The notes beneath the pieces are model-generated. The model did no database searches. It was not told where the DNA came from and saw only the letters and a list, made by a program, of their open reading frames with translations. A program made the position numbers and the translations under genes. From NCBI GenBank assembly GCA_003223165.1, contig QHXZ01000048.1, positions 1-37,107 on the forward strand: a stretch of 37,107 bases of DNA, in the 5' to 3' direction. The stretch is from Acidobacteriota bacterium. Lineage in GTDB: Bacteria; Acidobacteriota; Polarisedimenticolia; Gp22-AA2. Within the stretch, counting starts at the first letter, position 1. Each line of letters begins with the position of its first letter. Below are positions 9,900 through 17,708 of the stretch, one piece after another.

Positions 9900-10259
9900 G
9901 TGACCGACACGATGGACAAGAGACGGCACCATCGTTTCCTGGCGCTGCTCGAGGTGCGCGTCCTGCCGGGGGAGGGCCTCCCCGCCGACCTGAAGGTGGT
10001 GACGGTGGACGTCGCGGTGGGCGGCGCCCGCTGCGCCTCCAACCGGCCTCTCGAGGCCGGGGTGCGCCTGCAGATCACGCTCACCCTCGTCGGAGGCGGC
10101 CTCGGCCAGGGGGCCGCGATCGACGCCGAGGCGTCGGTCCTGCGTTGCAGCACCAACGCCGCCGCCCCGGAGACCCGCCGCTACGAGCTGGCGCTGGCCT
10201 TCACCAGGATGGATTCCGACGATCGGTCCCGGCTCCAGGCCTACCTCAACAGGCTCTGA
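9900..10259 (+). CDS. PilZ-domain protein
   Basis: DKRRHHRF...VDVAVGGARCASN matches the RxxxR...D/NxSxxG-like PilZ pattern. Confidence 0.75.
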   Translation: MTDTMDKRRHHRFLALLEVRVLPGEGLPADLKVVTVDVAVGGARCASNRPLEAGVRLQITLTLVGGGLGQGAAIDAEASVLRCSTNAAAPETRRYELALAFTRMDSDDRSRLQAYLNRL

Positions 10260-10294
10260 GACCCCGCGCATCGCTCGGGAGCGGAACTCCCCGG

Positions 10295-10331
10295 AAAAAG
10301 AAAAACCCCGGAAGGCTTTCGCCTTCCGGGG
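10295..10331 (-). terminator. Intrinsic terminator of csp2
   Basis: Minus strand CCCCGGAAGGC-gaaa-GCCTTCCGGGG-TTTTTCTTTTT, 11-bp perfect stem with GAAA loop. Confidence 0.96.
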
Positions 10332-10383
10332 CCGTCGTGGTCAAGGCCGCGAAGGGAGCGGCGGAACCACGCGCGAGGTCGGG

Positions 10384-10584
10384 TCAGATGGCGCGGACGT
10401 TCGCGGCCTGCGGGCCCTTTGCGCCTTCCGTGATCTCGAACTCCACCGACTGACCCTCCTCCAGCGAGCGGTATCCGTTGCCCTGGATGGCCGAGAAGTG
10501 CACGAAGACGTCCTTGCCCCCCTCGATCTCGATGAACCCATACCCCTTGCTGTTGTTGAACCACTTCACGCGACCAGTAGACAC
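10384..10584 (-). CDS. Cold-shock domain protein (CspA family); alternative ATG start at 10620
   Basis: (V)[59 protein letters not shown] before GTG. Confidence 0.95.
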   Translation of the reverse strand: MSTGRVKWFNNSKGYGFIEIEGGKDVFVHFSAIQGNGYRSLEEGQSVEFEITEGAKGPQAANVRAI

Positions 10585-10672
10585 TTGCCTTTCCTCCTCC
10601 TCACCTTGGGTGAGGGACATGTCACCGGAACTCCTTGCTCCGGGGCAGGCCGTTGGTTCCTCGGCGGGGCGC

Positions 10673-10707
10673 AAAAAAAAGCCCCAGGGGTCGTGCGTCC
10701 CTGGGGC
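10673..10707 (-). terminator. Intrinsic terminator between rho and csp2
   Basis: Minus strand GCCCCAGGG-acgcacgac-CCCTGGGGC-TTTTTTTT, 9-bp perfect stem, U8. Confidence 0.95.
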
Positions 10708-10750
10708 GACTTCATGAGTCCAACCAAGAACTCCACTACCTGCGATGTGG

Positions 10751-10779
10751 ATTTTACAGGCACCGCTTCAGAAAGTCAA
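10751..10779 (-). promoter_or_regulatory. Strong sigma70-like promoter between rho and the terminator
   Basis: Minus strand TTGACT - 17 nt - TAAAAT; predicted TSS ~10744. Confidence 0.75.
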
Positions 10780-10805
10780 GGACGATTTGCGCGGGCGAAG
10801 AGACC

Positions 10806-12350
10806 TCAGACGTCGAGGGCCTTGAGGAACTCGGTGTTGTTGGGGTACTTGGCCAGCTTCTGCAGAAGCTTCGACATCGCATCGTGGGGTTTCATCTCGT
10901 ACAGCACCCGCCTCAGCCGGTGGATGCGAGGGAGGTCCTCCTTGGCGAAGAGCTTCTCCTCCTTGCGGGTCCCCGAGCGCGGGATGTCCACGGCGGGGTA
11001 GATGCGTTGCTCGAACATGGCGCGATCGAGCACCAGCTCCATGTTCCCCGTCCCCTTGAACTCCTGGAAGATGACGTCGTCCATGCGCGAGCCGGTGTCC
11101 ACCAGCGCCGTGGCGATGACCGTGAGGCTGCCACCCTCCTCGGCCTTGCGTGCCGCGCCGAACAGGCGGCGCGGCTGCTCCATGGTGCGCGCGTCGAGGC
11201 CGCCGGAGAGCGTCCGGCCGGTCCCGGGGGTGGCCGTGTTGTGCGCGCGCGCCAGGCGGGTCAGCGAGTCGAGCAGGATCACGGCGTCGCGTCCCACCTC
11301 GACCAGGCGCCGGGCGCGTTCCAGGACGATGCGCGCGATCGACACGTGCTGGCGCGCCATGTCGTCCGAGGAGGAGGCGATCACCTCGCCGCGCACACTG
11401 CGTTTCATGTCGGTCACCTCCTCGGGCCGCTCGTCCACCAGCAGCACGATGAGGTGGATCTCCGGGTGGTTGCGGGAGATGGCGGCGGCGATCTTCTGCA
11501 AGAGCGTGGTCTTGCCTGCGCGCGGCGGCGCCACGATCAGGCAACGCTGCCCCTTGCCGATCGGGGTCAGGAGGTCGATCACGCGGGTGGAGAGCTCGCC
11601 GGGATCGGTCTCCAGGTGGATCTGCTCGAACGGGTCGATCGAGGTCAATTCCGAGAAGTGGCGACGGTGAGTGAACTCCTGCGGGGGCATGCCGTTGATC
11701 GTGCGGACCTCCACCAGCCGCGGGCCGCCGGGGCCGCTGCCGCGCGGTGGCGCATGGCGGGGGGCGGCCAGTCCCTCGATCTCGCACCCCTCGATCCCCG
11801 AGCCGTTGCTGCGCTTCTCGGTCGGCCCCAGACGTGACAGGATCTCGCGCGGCACGAACACGTCGTCGGGTGAAGGGCGGTAGTTGCGTTGCGGCTGCCT
11901 CAGGAACCCGGTGCCCTCGCCCAGAACCTCGAGGACGCCGCGGGCCTCGAGCGTCGCGCCGGCCGGCGCCGGACCGGGTGATCCGGTCTCCTCCCCCACG
12001 CCGGAGGTCCCCGCGTGGTGCCCCCCGTGCCGCGCGTGACCCTGGCCGCCGCCCTGGTGTCCCGAGGCGTGACCCTGGCCGTGGCCCTGCCGGTGGCGCC
12101 ATGAGGAGCCGTGGCGCGGGTGGCGCCGGCGCCTCTGCCCCTGACCCTGCGCGCCGGCGTGCCCATGCCCGTGATCGGCGCGCGGAGCGTGCGGAGGAGA
12201 GCCGGTCCCTCCCGTCCCGGACGTGACGGCCGGCGGCTGCGCGGACTTCACCCCGTCTCCCGGCGGAGCCTGGTGGCGATGCGGATGTTCCGGGCGGCTG
12301 TGCCCGTGGTGGGCAGGCCGGCCGTGACCGTGATGGCGCCTGTCAGTCAA
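10806..12350 (-). CDS. rho: Transcription termination factor Rho with His/Gly-rich N-terminal extension (TTG start)
   Basis: IGKGQRCLIVAPPRAGKTTLLQKIA, VLLVDERPEEVTDMKRSVRGEV, DSLTRLARAHNT, EFKGTGNMEL...PAVDIPRSGTRKEE. Confidence 0.97.
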   Translation of the reverse strand: MTDRRHHGHGRPAHHGHSRPEHPHRHQAPPGDGVKSAQPPAVTSGTGGTGSPPHAPRADHGHGHAGAQGQGQRRRRHPRHGSSWRHRQGHGQGHASGHQGGGQGHARHGGHHAGTSGVGEETGSPGPAPAGATLEARGVLEVLGEGTGFLRQPQRNYRPSPDDVFVPREILSRLGPTEKRSNGSGIEGCEIEGLAAPRHAPPRGSGPGGPRLVEVRTINGMPPQEFTHRRHFSELTSIDPFEQIHLETDPGELSTRVIDLLTPIGKGQRCLIVAPPRAGKTTLLQKIAAAISRNHPEIHLIVLLVDERPEEVTDMKRSVRGEVIASSSDDMARQHVSIARIVLERARRLVEVGRDAVILLDSLTRLARAHNTATPGTGRTLSGGLDARTMEQPRRLFGAARKAEEGGSLTVIATALVDTGSRMDDVIFQEFKGTGNMELVLDRAMFEQRIYPAVDIPRSGTRKEEKLFAKEDLPRIHRLRRVLYEMKPHDAMSKLLQKLAKYPNNTEFLKALDV

Positions 12351-12490
12351 GGGTAAGGCCGTATCCCAAGGAGGGGCAGGAAAGACCCCGATGGCGTGAC
12401 TCCGTTAGGCTAGCGCGAAAAGGGCCGGCGGGTCAAGAGCGACCGGTCGCCGAGGGTCGCGGGTCGCTGGCCGGAACGGTTGCGGCCCGC

Positions 12491-12503
12491 TATATTCGTT
12501 CGC
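12491..12503 (+). promoter_or_regulatory. -10-like element giving leaderless geometry
   Basis: TATATT followed by 7 nt then ATG at 12504; the -35 is weak. Confidence 0.4.
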
Positions 12504-13508
12504 ATGAGCCGACGGGGCCAGGAAGCGGATACGCGGGCGGGCGTCACCCTGGGGGAGGACGAGGAGCAGGGGGAGGGGGCCGCGCCGGTCCCCGCCCGCC
12601 CGGCTCCGGTCCGGCCCGGACCGACGCTCCGGAGCCGTTTCCCGCGGCGGCTGCAGGTCCTCGCGGCGCTGGCGGCGCTGGCCGGCTGCGCCGCGCTCGG
12701 CATCGACGCCTTCCTGGTGGAACCGGGATGGATCGAAGTCGTACGGTCGATCGAGTTCGTCCCGTCGTTGCGGGCGAGCGCACCCGATCTGCTCCTGGTC
12801 CACCTGAGCGACACGCACATCCGCGACCTCGGCCCGCGGGAGCGACGCGCCATCCGGATCGTCAACGCCGCGCAGCCCGATCTCATCGTCATCACGGGGG
12901 ACATCGTGCACGGCGAGTCCGACCCGCTCGCGGTGGAGGCCTTCCTCGGCTCGCTGCGGGCCCGCTACGGGAAGTTCCTGGTCTGGGGCAACCACGATCA
13001 CTACAGGAAGACGGTGGAAGGCTGGGCCCCCGGCGCCGTGTCCCGCGCGGGCTTCGTCCTCCTGAACAACGCCAACCGGCGCGTGGACACGCCGGCGGGG
13101 CGGATCGACATCGCCGGGATCGACGATCCGGTCACCGGGCATGACAATCTCAAGACGGCCATGGTCGGGGTGTCGCGCCGCGACTTCTGCATCCTGCTGT
13201 CGCACAGTCCCGAGATCGTGCGCAGCATCGGCAACTGGGACATCGACATGGTCCTGGCCGGCCACACGCACGGAGGCCAGGTGCGCCTGCCGTGGCTCGG
13301 CGCGATCGTCGTCCCGTTCGGCACGCGTCCCTATGTCGAGGGCTGGTACGACGCTCCGGGCGACGTGCGGGTCCACGTCAACCAGGGTCTCGGCTGGTCG
13401 TACCTCCCGGTGCGCTTCCTGTGCCGCCCCCGCCTCGACCTGATCACCCTGCGCGGAGGCCTGCCGGCCGGCACGCGCCCCCGCGCCAGCATCGTCGGCC
13501 GAAGCTGA
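12504..13508 (+). CDS. Membrane-anchored calcineurin-like metallophosphoesterase
   Basis: HLSDTHI, ITGDIVHG, WGNHDHY, AGHTHGGQ. Confidence 0.92.
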   Translation: MSRRGQEADTRAGVTLGEDEEQGEGAAPVPARPAPVRPGPTLRSRFPRRLQVLAALAALAGCAALGIDAFLVEPGWIEVVRSIEFVPSLRASAPDLLLVHLSDTHIRDLGPRERRAIRIVNAAQPDLIVITGDIVHGESDPLAVEAFLGSLRARYGKFLVWGNHDHYRKTVEGWAPGAVSRAGFVLLNNANRRVDTPAGRIDIAGIDDPVTGHDNLKTAMVGVSRRDFCILLSHSPEIVRSIGNWDIDMVLAGHTHGGQVRLPWLGAIVVPFGTRPYVEGWYDAPGDVRVHVNQGLGWSYLPVRFLCRPRLDLITLRGGLPAGTRPRASIVGRS

Positions 13509-13533
13509 TCGCCACCGCCGGCCACGACCGCGC

Positions 13534-13564
13534 CGATCGGGCGTCGCGATCGGGCGTCACGATC
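13534..13564 (+). repeat. 13-nt direct repeats immediately upstream of a promoter
   Basis: CGATCGGGCGTCG / CGATCGGGCGTCA / CGATC at 13534, 13547, 13560, abutting the -35 at 13567. Confidence 0.75.
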
Positions 13565-13566
13565 TA

Positions 13567-13595
13567 TTGACACGTGATCGCCTCCATGTTATAGG
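13567..13595 (+). promoter_or_regulatory. Sigma70-like promoter of the Lys-rich microprotein locus
   Basis: TTGACA - 17 nt - TATAGG. Confidence 0.75.
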
Positions 13596-13878
13596 TTCGA
13601 GCGAAATCGCTTTCGATCGTCGATCGTGATCAGAGACACGCACAGCGTCGAAGTCGATCGATTCCGCAACGACGATCGGCAGCAGGCACTATTCATCCCG
13701 GGCACGACGTTCGTGGGCTCCCAGGGCCGGATGTCGGCGCAGCCCGGCGCGCAAGCAGTCAGCGAAGTCGACGGGCGCGAGCGCGCCCGTGACACAGCCC
13801 CCCGCTGGCAAGACGATCGTCGCAATGGAACGCGGGGAGCTCATCCCACCCGCAAGGCGGGAAAGGAGGTGAGGAGCC

Positions 13879-13932
13879 ATTCCCAAGAAAAAGAAGGCTG
13901 CCAAGAAGAAGGGGAAGAAGGGACGTAAGTAA
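13879..13932 (+). CDS. Candidate 17-aa lysine-rich microprotein, ATT start
   Basis: AGGAGGT SD at 13864-13870; ATT CCC AAG AAA AAG AAG GCT GCC AAG AAG AAG GGG AAG AAG GGA CGT AAG TAA = MPKKKKAAKKKGKKGRK. Confidence 0.5.
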   Translation: MPKKKKAAKKKGKKGRK

Positions 13933-13957
13933 GCTTCTTTTCTCCGTACTGCCTTGC

Positions 13958-13990
13958 GAGGGGTGACCGTCGTCACCCCTCATTTATTTT
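13958..13990 (+). terminator. Intrinsic terminator of the microprotein locus
   Basis: GAGGGGTGAC-cgtc-GTCACCCCTC-ATTTATTTT, 10-bp perfect stem. Confidence 0.93.
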
Positions 13991-14017
13991 GCGGGCCACC
14001 GCGCTGCGCCGCCGCCT

Positions 14018-14046
14018 TTGACAGCCGGCGCGGCGTTTGCCAGAAT
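14018..14046 (+). promoter_or_regulatory. Sigma70-like promoter of the zinc-ribbon-like small protein
   Basis: TTGACA - 17 nt - CAGAAT. Confidence 0.55.
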
Positions 14047-14070
14047 AGGCGCCCTCTCCGGAGGAGGACG

Positions 14071-14271
14071 ATGAACTCGTCGAGGACCTGGAAGACGGGA
14101 GAGCACTGCCGCATCTCCGGCACCTACAGGTGCCTGAACTGCCGCGCTGCGGGCGTCGAGACGATCCGCGAGTTCGAGGCGGGGAAGGTCATCCCGATGT
14201 GCGACGTGGGACCGGACAAGGACGCCACCTGGCGGCTCGTCCGCGCCGCGCCCGCCCGGGCCGCTACTTGA
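14071..14271 (+). CDS. Small (66 aa) zinc-ribbon-like protein
   Basis: GEHCRISGTYRCLNCRAAGVETIREFEAGKVIPMCD; GGAGGAGG SD just upstream. Confidence 0.75.
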   Translation: MNSSRTWKTGEHCRISGTYRCLNCRAAGVETIREFEAGKVIPMCDVGPDKDATWRLVRAAPARAAT

Positions 14272-15649
14272 TCGCGTCCGGGCGCGCCGCCCGCCGCTGC
14301 GCCTTCATTTTCCGCCTCGCCTCCGCCAGCTCCTTCAGCCTCTCCACCACGACCTTCTCGTAGCCGACCGCGCGCGGCTCGTAATAGCGCCTGCCGCGCA
14401 GCCTCTCGGGGAGGCAATCGAGATCGGTGGTGCCCTCCTCGAAATCGTGCGCGTACCGGTAGTCCCTCCCGTAGCCGAGGTCCTTCATCAGCCCGGTCGG
14501 CGCGTTGCGGATCGCGAGCGGCACGGGATCGGCGAGCCCGGCTTTCAGGTCTTCCTGGACGCGGCCGTAGGCGACGTACACGGCGTTGCTTTTCGGGGCC
14601 GCCGCCAGGTAGGCGGCCGCCTGGGCCAGCGCCAGCGCCCCCTCCGGCATGCCGAGGAAGTGGAACGCCTCCTTCGCGTCGAGGGCGATCGACAGGGCGT
14701 GCGGATCCGCGGTGCCGATGTCCTCGGAGGCGAAACGCACCATGCGACGCGCCACATAGAGCGGGTCCTCGCCGGACTCCAGCATCCTCGCCAGCCAGTA
14801 GATGGCGGCGTCGGGGTCGCTGTTCCGAAGCGACTTGTGCAGCGCGGAGATCAGGTTGTAGTGCTCCTCGGCGGCCTTGTCGTAGAGGAGCGGCGCGCGC
14901 TGCAGCGCCCGCGCGATCGCCTCCCTCGTCACCGGAGGCGGACCGTCCGCCGCGACGGATCGGGTCCCGGCCAGGATCTCCAGGACGTTCAGGGCCCGCC
15001 GCGCGTCGCCTCCGCACAAGGAGGCGAGGTAGAGCAGATCCTCGTCCTGGACTCTCAGGAGCGATGCCGACAGCCCGCGCGGCTCGGCGAGGGCGCGCTT
15101 GAGGATCGTCACGATCTCCGCGTCGCCGAGCGGGCGCAGGACGTAGACGGCGCAACGTGAGAGGAGGGCGGCGTTGACCTCGAAGGAGGGGTTCTCGGTC
15201 GTGGCGCCGACCAGCACGATGGTGCCCTTCTCGACATAGGGCAGGAAGGCGTCCTGCTGGGCGCGGTTGAAGCGGTGGATCTCATCGACGAAGAGGATCG
15301 TGCGCCGGCCCGCGGCCTTGCGGTAGGCCTCCGCCGCGCGCATCACGTCCTTGATCTCCTTGATGCCCGACAGGACGGCGCTGAAGGCGATGAACTGACC
15401 AAGCGTGAGGCGCGCGAAGAGCCGGGCGAGGGTGGTCTTGCCCGATCCGGGGGGACCCCACAGGATCATCGAGTGCGCGCGATCGCCCTCGATGGCCTCG
15501 CGCAGGGGGCGGCCCGGCCCGATCAGGTCATCCTGCCCGACGATCTCGTCGAGGGTCGTAGGGCGCATGCGGTCGGCCAGGGGTGCGTCGGCGGCGGAGA
15601 CGCTGTCGTCCGGCGGGTGAGAATCGGGATCGGGCCCGAAGAGATCCAT
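14264..15649 (-). CDS. rarA: Replication-associated recombination protein A (RarA/MgsA AAA+ ATPase)
   Basis: LADRMRPTTLDEIVGQDDL, WGPPGSGKTT, FVDEIHRFNRAQQDAFLP, GATTENPSFEVN, APKSNAVY. Confidence 0.96.
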   Translation of the reverse strand: MDLFGPDPDSHPPDDSVSAADAPLADRMRPTTLDEIVGQDDLIGPGRPLREAIEGDRAHSMILWGPPGSGKTTLARLFARLTLGQFIAFSAVLSGIKEIKDVMRAAEAYRKAAGRRTILFVDEIHRFNRAQQDAFLPYVEKGTIVLVGATTENPSFEVNAALLSRCAVYVLRPLGDAEIVTILKRALAEPRGLSASLLRVQDEDLLYLASLCGGDARRALNVLEILAGTRSVAADGPPPVTREAIARALQRAPLLYDKAAEEHYNLISALHKSLRNSDPDAAIYWLARMLESGEDPLYVARRMVRFASEDIGTADPHALSIALDAKEAFHFLGMPEGALALAQAAAYLAAAPKSNAVYVAYGRVQEDLKAGLADPVPLAIRNAPTGLMKDLGYGRDYRYAHDFEEGTTDLDCLPERLRGRRYYEPRAVGYEKVVVERLKELAEARRKMKAQRRAARPDAIK

Positions 15650-15656
15650 GGCGGCG

Positions 15657-15686
15657 ATGCTATGTCGCGCTCGAAACGGTTGTCAA
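15657..15686 (-). promoter_or_regulatory. Promoter giving leaderless rarA
   Basis: Minus strand TTGACA - 18 nt - TAGCAT - 7 nt - ATG. Confidence 0.7.
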
Positions 15687-15717
15687 CGGAACCGCGGCGG
15701 GATCGGACCCGTGCGAC

Positions 15718-16314
15718 CTAGCCGGCGTTCTTCTGCAGCGTGGGGCCCGTCACGGTGCGCTCGGCCACCGGATCGTCCGCGGGCGACTGGCCGAAACGGT
15801 GCAGCTGGCGCACCTTGGAGTTGGCGAGGGTCGTCACGACGGCGTCGTGCACCGCCAGGGCGGCGACCAGCGACTCCCGGGTGTGCTTCTCGAACGTCTT
15901 GAGCGCCCGGGCCAGCTCCTGATCGCTCATTTCGCGGTGATCGCGCTGGGTCGTCTCGTTCAAGGTGGCCACCGCCTCGCCGATCAGCTCCAGGGCCTCG
16001 GCCAGGACGCGTCGATCTTCGGACGTGAATGATTGCAGTTGGTAGGCGAGCTCGTAGATGTCGGCGGAGAGGCGCTCCATCCCGGTCGCGCCGTTCTCCC
16101 AATGGCGGCCGGTGAGGATCCACTCCACCGAGGTGCTGCCGATGCGCGCCAGCTCGAGGAGCCGCTTCACCTCGGGAAGAATGCCGTTCTCGTACTTGTG
16201 GACCGCGGGCTGGGTGGCCCCCAGGAGCTCGGCCATTTGCCACTGGCGCAGCCCCTTCGACTTGCGCAATGCCTTGATCCGATCTCCGATGACCGACTTG
16301 TCGAGTGGTTCCAC
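15718..16314 (-). CDS. XRE-family helix-turn-helix regulator (GTG start)
   Basis: IGDRIKALRKSKGLRQWQMAELLGATQPAVHKYENGILPEVKRLLELA. Confidence 0.85.
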   Translation of the reverse strand: MEPLDKSVIGDRIKALRKSKGLRQWQMAELLGATQPAVHKYENGILPEVKRLLELARIGSTSVEWILTGRHWENGATGMERLSADIYELAYQLQSFTSEDRRVLAEALELIGEAVATLNETTQRDHREMSDQELARALKTFEKHTRESLVAALAVHDAVVTTLANSKVRQLHRFGQSPADDPVAERTVTGPTLQKNAG

Positions 16315-16402
16315 GTTCCTCTCCACCTGCCCGCCAGAATGCGCGCCGGGAAAACCGTTCGGGGGATTCCCGGAAAGCCGCGACCTGTCTGAGGTTGGGC
16401 GA

Positions 16403-16431
16403 ATTATACGTCGAGGTCCAGGGGCCGGCAA
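16403..16431 (-). promoter_or_regulatory. Promoter of XRE regulator
   Basis: Minus strand TTGCCG - 17 nt - TATAAT. Confidence 0.65.
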
Positions 16432-16565
16432 TGGATTTGATGGGCCCGACGACATGAGCAGGGCCCGTCGGCCTCGCGGGGCCAGGGCCCACACGGGGCG
16501 TGGCATCCGGACGATTTTCTGCGCCCGGGCCACCGGGGTCAGCCAAGCGACCCGGAATCAAGGGC

Positions 16566-17708
16566 TTAGGGCGTGCTCACGGGCAGCCGCCGAGGCCCTC
16601 GGAGCGGGCGGCCGAGAAGGCTCAGTCCGAAGTACGCGCCGACGTCCGGCGTGTTGTGCTCGCGGTCAAGATTCTCGATCAGGGCCCAGTCGAGCGCCAG
16701 GTCCCGCGGCAGGCGGTGGCGCAGGCCCACGGCGACCTCCCAGGCGACGCGCCCCAGGTCGCTGCCGGCGCGGAACCGAAAGGGGCCACGAGTGCGCAAC
16801 GTCTGTACGATCAGGGCGGTGTTGCGGCCGGGGCTGAAGACGTACGTGCCGAAGAGGCTTCGAGAGTCACGCAGCGGCAGATCCGGGGCCAGCCGCCACG
16901 CGCCCACGAACGTGTAGGCGTAGCCGGCGTGAAGCGTCGATCGGCCGAGGGACTTGCTCAGCGAGATCGAGGCGGCATAGTCGGTCGAGCCGCTGCCCCG
17001 CAGATGCGCCGCCGACCCGGTGGGAAGCTTGAGCGATCCGCCTGCGGCGAGAGCGGGCCGCCCGGAACCCTCCCGCAGCAGAAACGCCCTCCCGTCCAGC
17101 GTGATGTCCCCCAGGCCCAATCCGCCCGGCGGATGATCGAAGAAGACCTCCTCCCCGTCACCCACGTAACCCGCGGAGAAACGGTCGCGGGCGAAGCCGG
17201 GGCGTCCGCCGTCGGGCAGATTGAGGTGCTCGTGGTAGGCGTCGATGATCGAGTCAAGGAACCCCCGGCCGTGCTCGATGAGCGGGATCTCGATCCCGGC
17301 TTCGAAGCGCTTCGCGAGGAGGGCCCGGGCCTCGATGACGGTCCGTAGAGTCTCCCCGTCGAGGACGAAGGCCGTCCGGCCCGGCGTGACCGAGGCGATC
17401 GCCTGCAAGAGAGGCAGCGTGACGCGCCCCCCGTAGGTCTGGAAGTCGTCCTGCCGGAGGAACCGTATGAGGTCGTCGGTCGCGGCCAGGGTGTTCTCGT
17501 ACGCCAGGCCGAAGGCGACGCGCACGCCGCGATCCGCGGGCGGCCGCGCGCTTGCGGGGACCGGGCTCAGGAAGAGCAAGCTGAAGGGGAGCTGGTTGCG
17601 GAGGGGGAACGGGTCGTCCAGTTCGGCCGCGGAGGCCCCTCCCGGCAGCCCCGCCCCGACCACGGTCGCAGCCAGGAGGAGGGCGGGAAGGAGGCGGCGA
17701 AGGCTCAG
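16566..17708 (-). CDS. DUF3187-like predicted outer-membrane protein; probable CTG start
   Basis: Signal-like LSLRRLLPALLLAATVVGAG; DPFPLRNQLPFSLLFLSP motif; ORF overlaps upstream stop as CTGA. Confidence 0.7.
   Translation of the reverse strand: MSLRRLLPALLLAATVVGAGLPGGASAAELDDPFPLRNQLPFSLLFLSPVPASARPPADRGVRVAFGLAYENTLAATDDLIRFLRQDDFQTYGGRVTLPLLQAIASVTPGRTAFVLDGETLRTVIEARALLAKRFEAGIEIPLIEHGRGFLDSIIDAYHEHLNLPDGGRPGFARDRFSAGYVGDGEEVFFDHPPGGLGLGDITLDGRAFLLREGSGRPALAAGGSLKLPTGSAAHLRGSGSTDYAASISLSKSLGRSTLHAGYAYTFVGAWRLAPDLPLRDSRSLFGTYVFSPGRNTALIVQTLRTRGPFRFRAGSDLGRVAWEVAVGLRHRLPRDLALDWALIENLDREHNTPDVGAYFGLSLLGRPLRGPRRLPVSTP

Noticed and set aside
12000-12340. Repetitive GGC/CAC-rich sequence resembling a minisatellite
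   Set aside because: It is coding sequence for the His/Gly-rich Rho N-terminus; no exact tandem unit.
13585-13610. GGTTCGAGCGAAATC resembling a tRNA T-loop
   Set aside because: No accompanying cloverleaf; the region is the promoter/leader of the microprotein unit.
13626-13928. 100-aa ORF overlapping the Lys-rich peptide in another frame (GTG start)
   Set aside because: No SD near the GTG, no recognisable motif, composition drifts to Glu/Gln/Lys where it crosses the AAG-rich stretch; kept only as an alternative explanation.
13689-13976. Minus-strand ORF with a Phe-rich segment (RPFFPFFLAAFFFLG) opposite the Lys-rich peptide
   Set aside because: The hydrophobic run is simply the antisense of AAG/GCC repeats; no promoter or SD on that strand.
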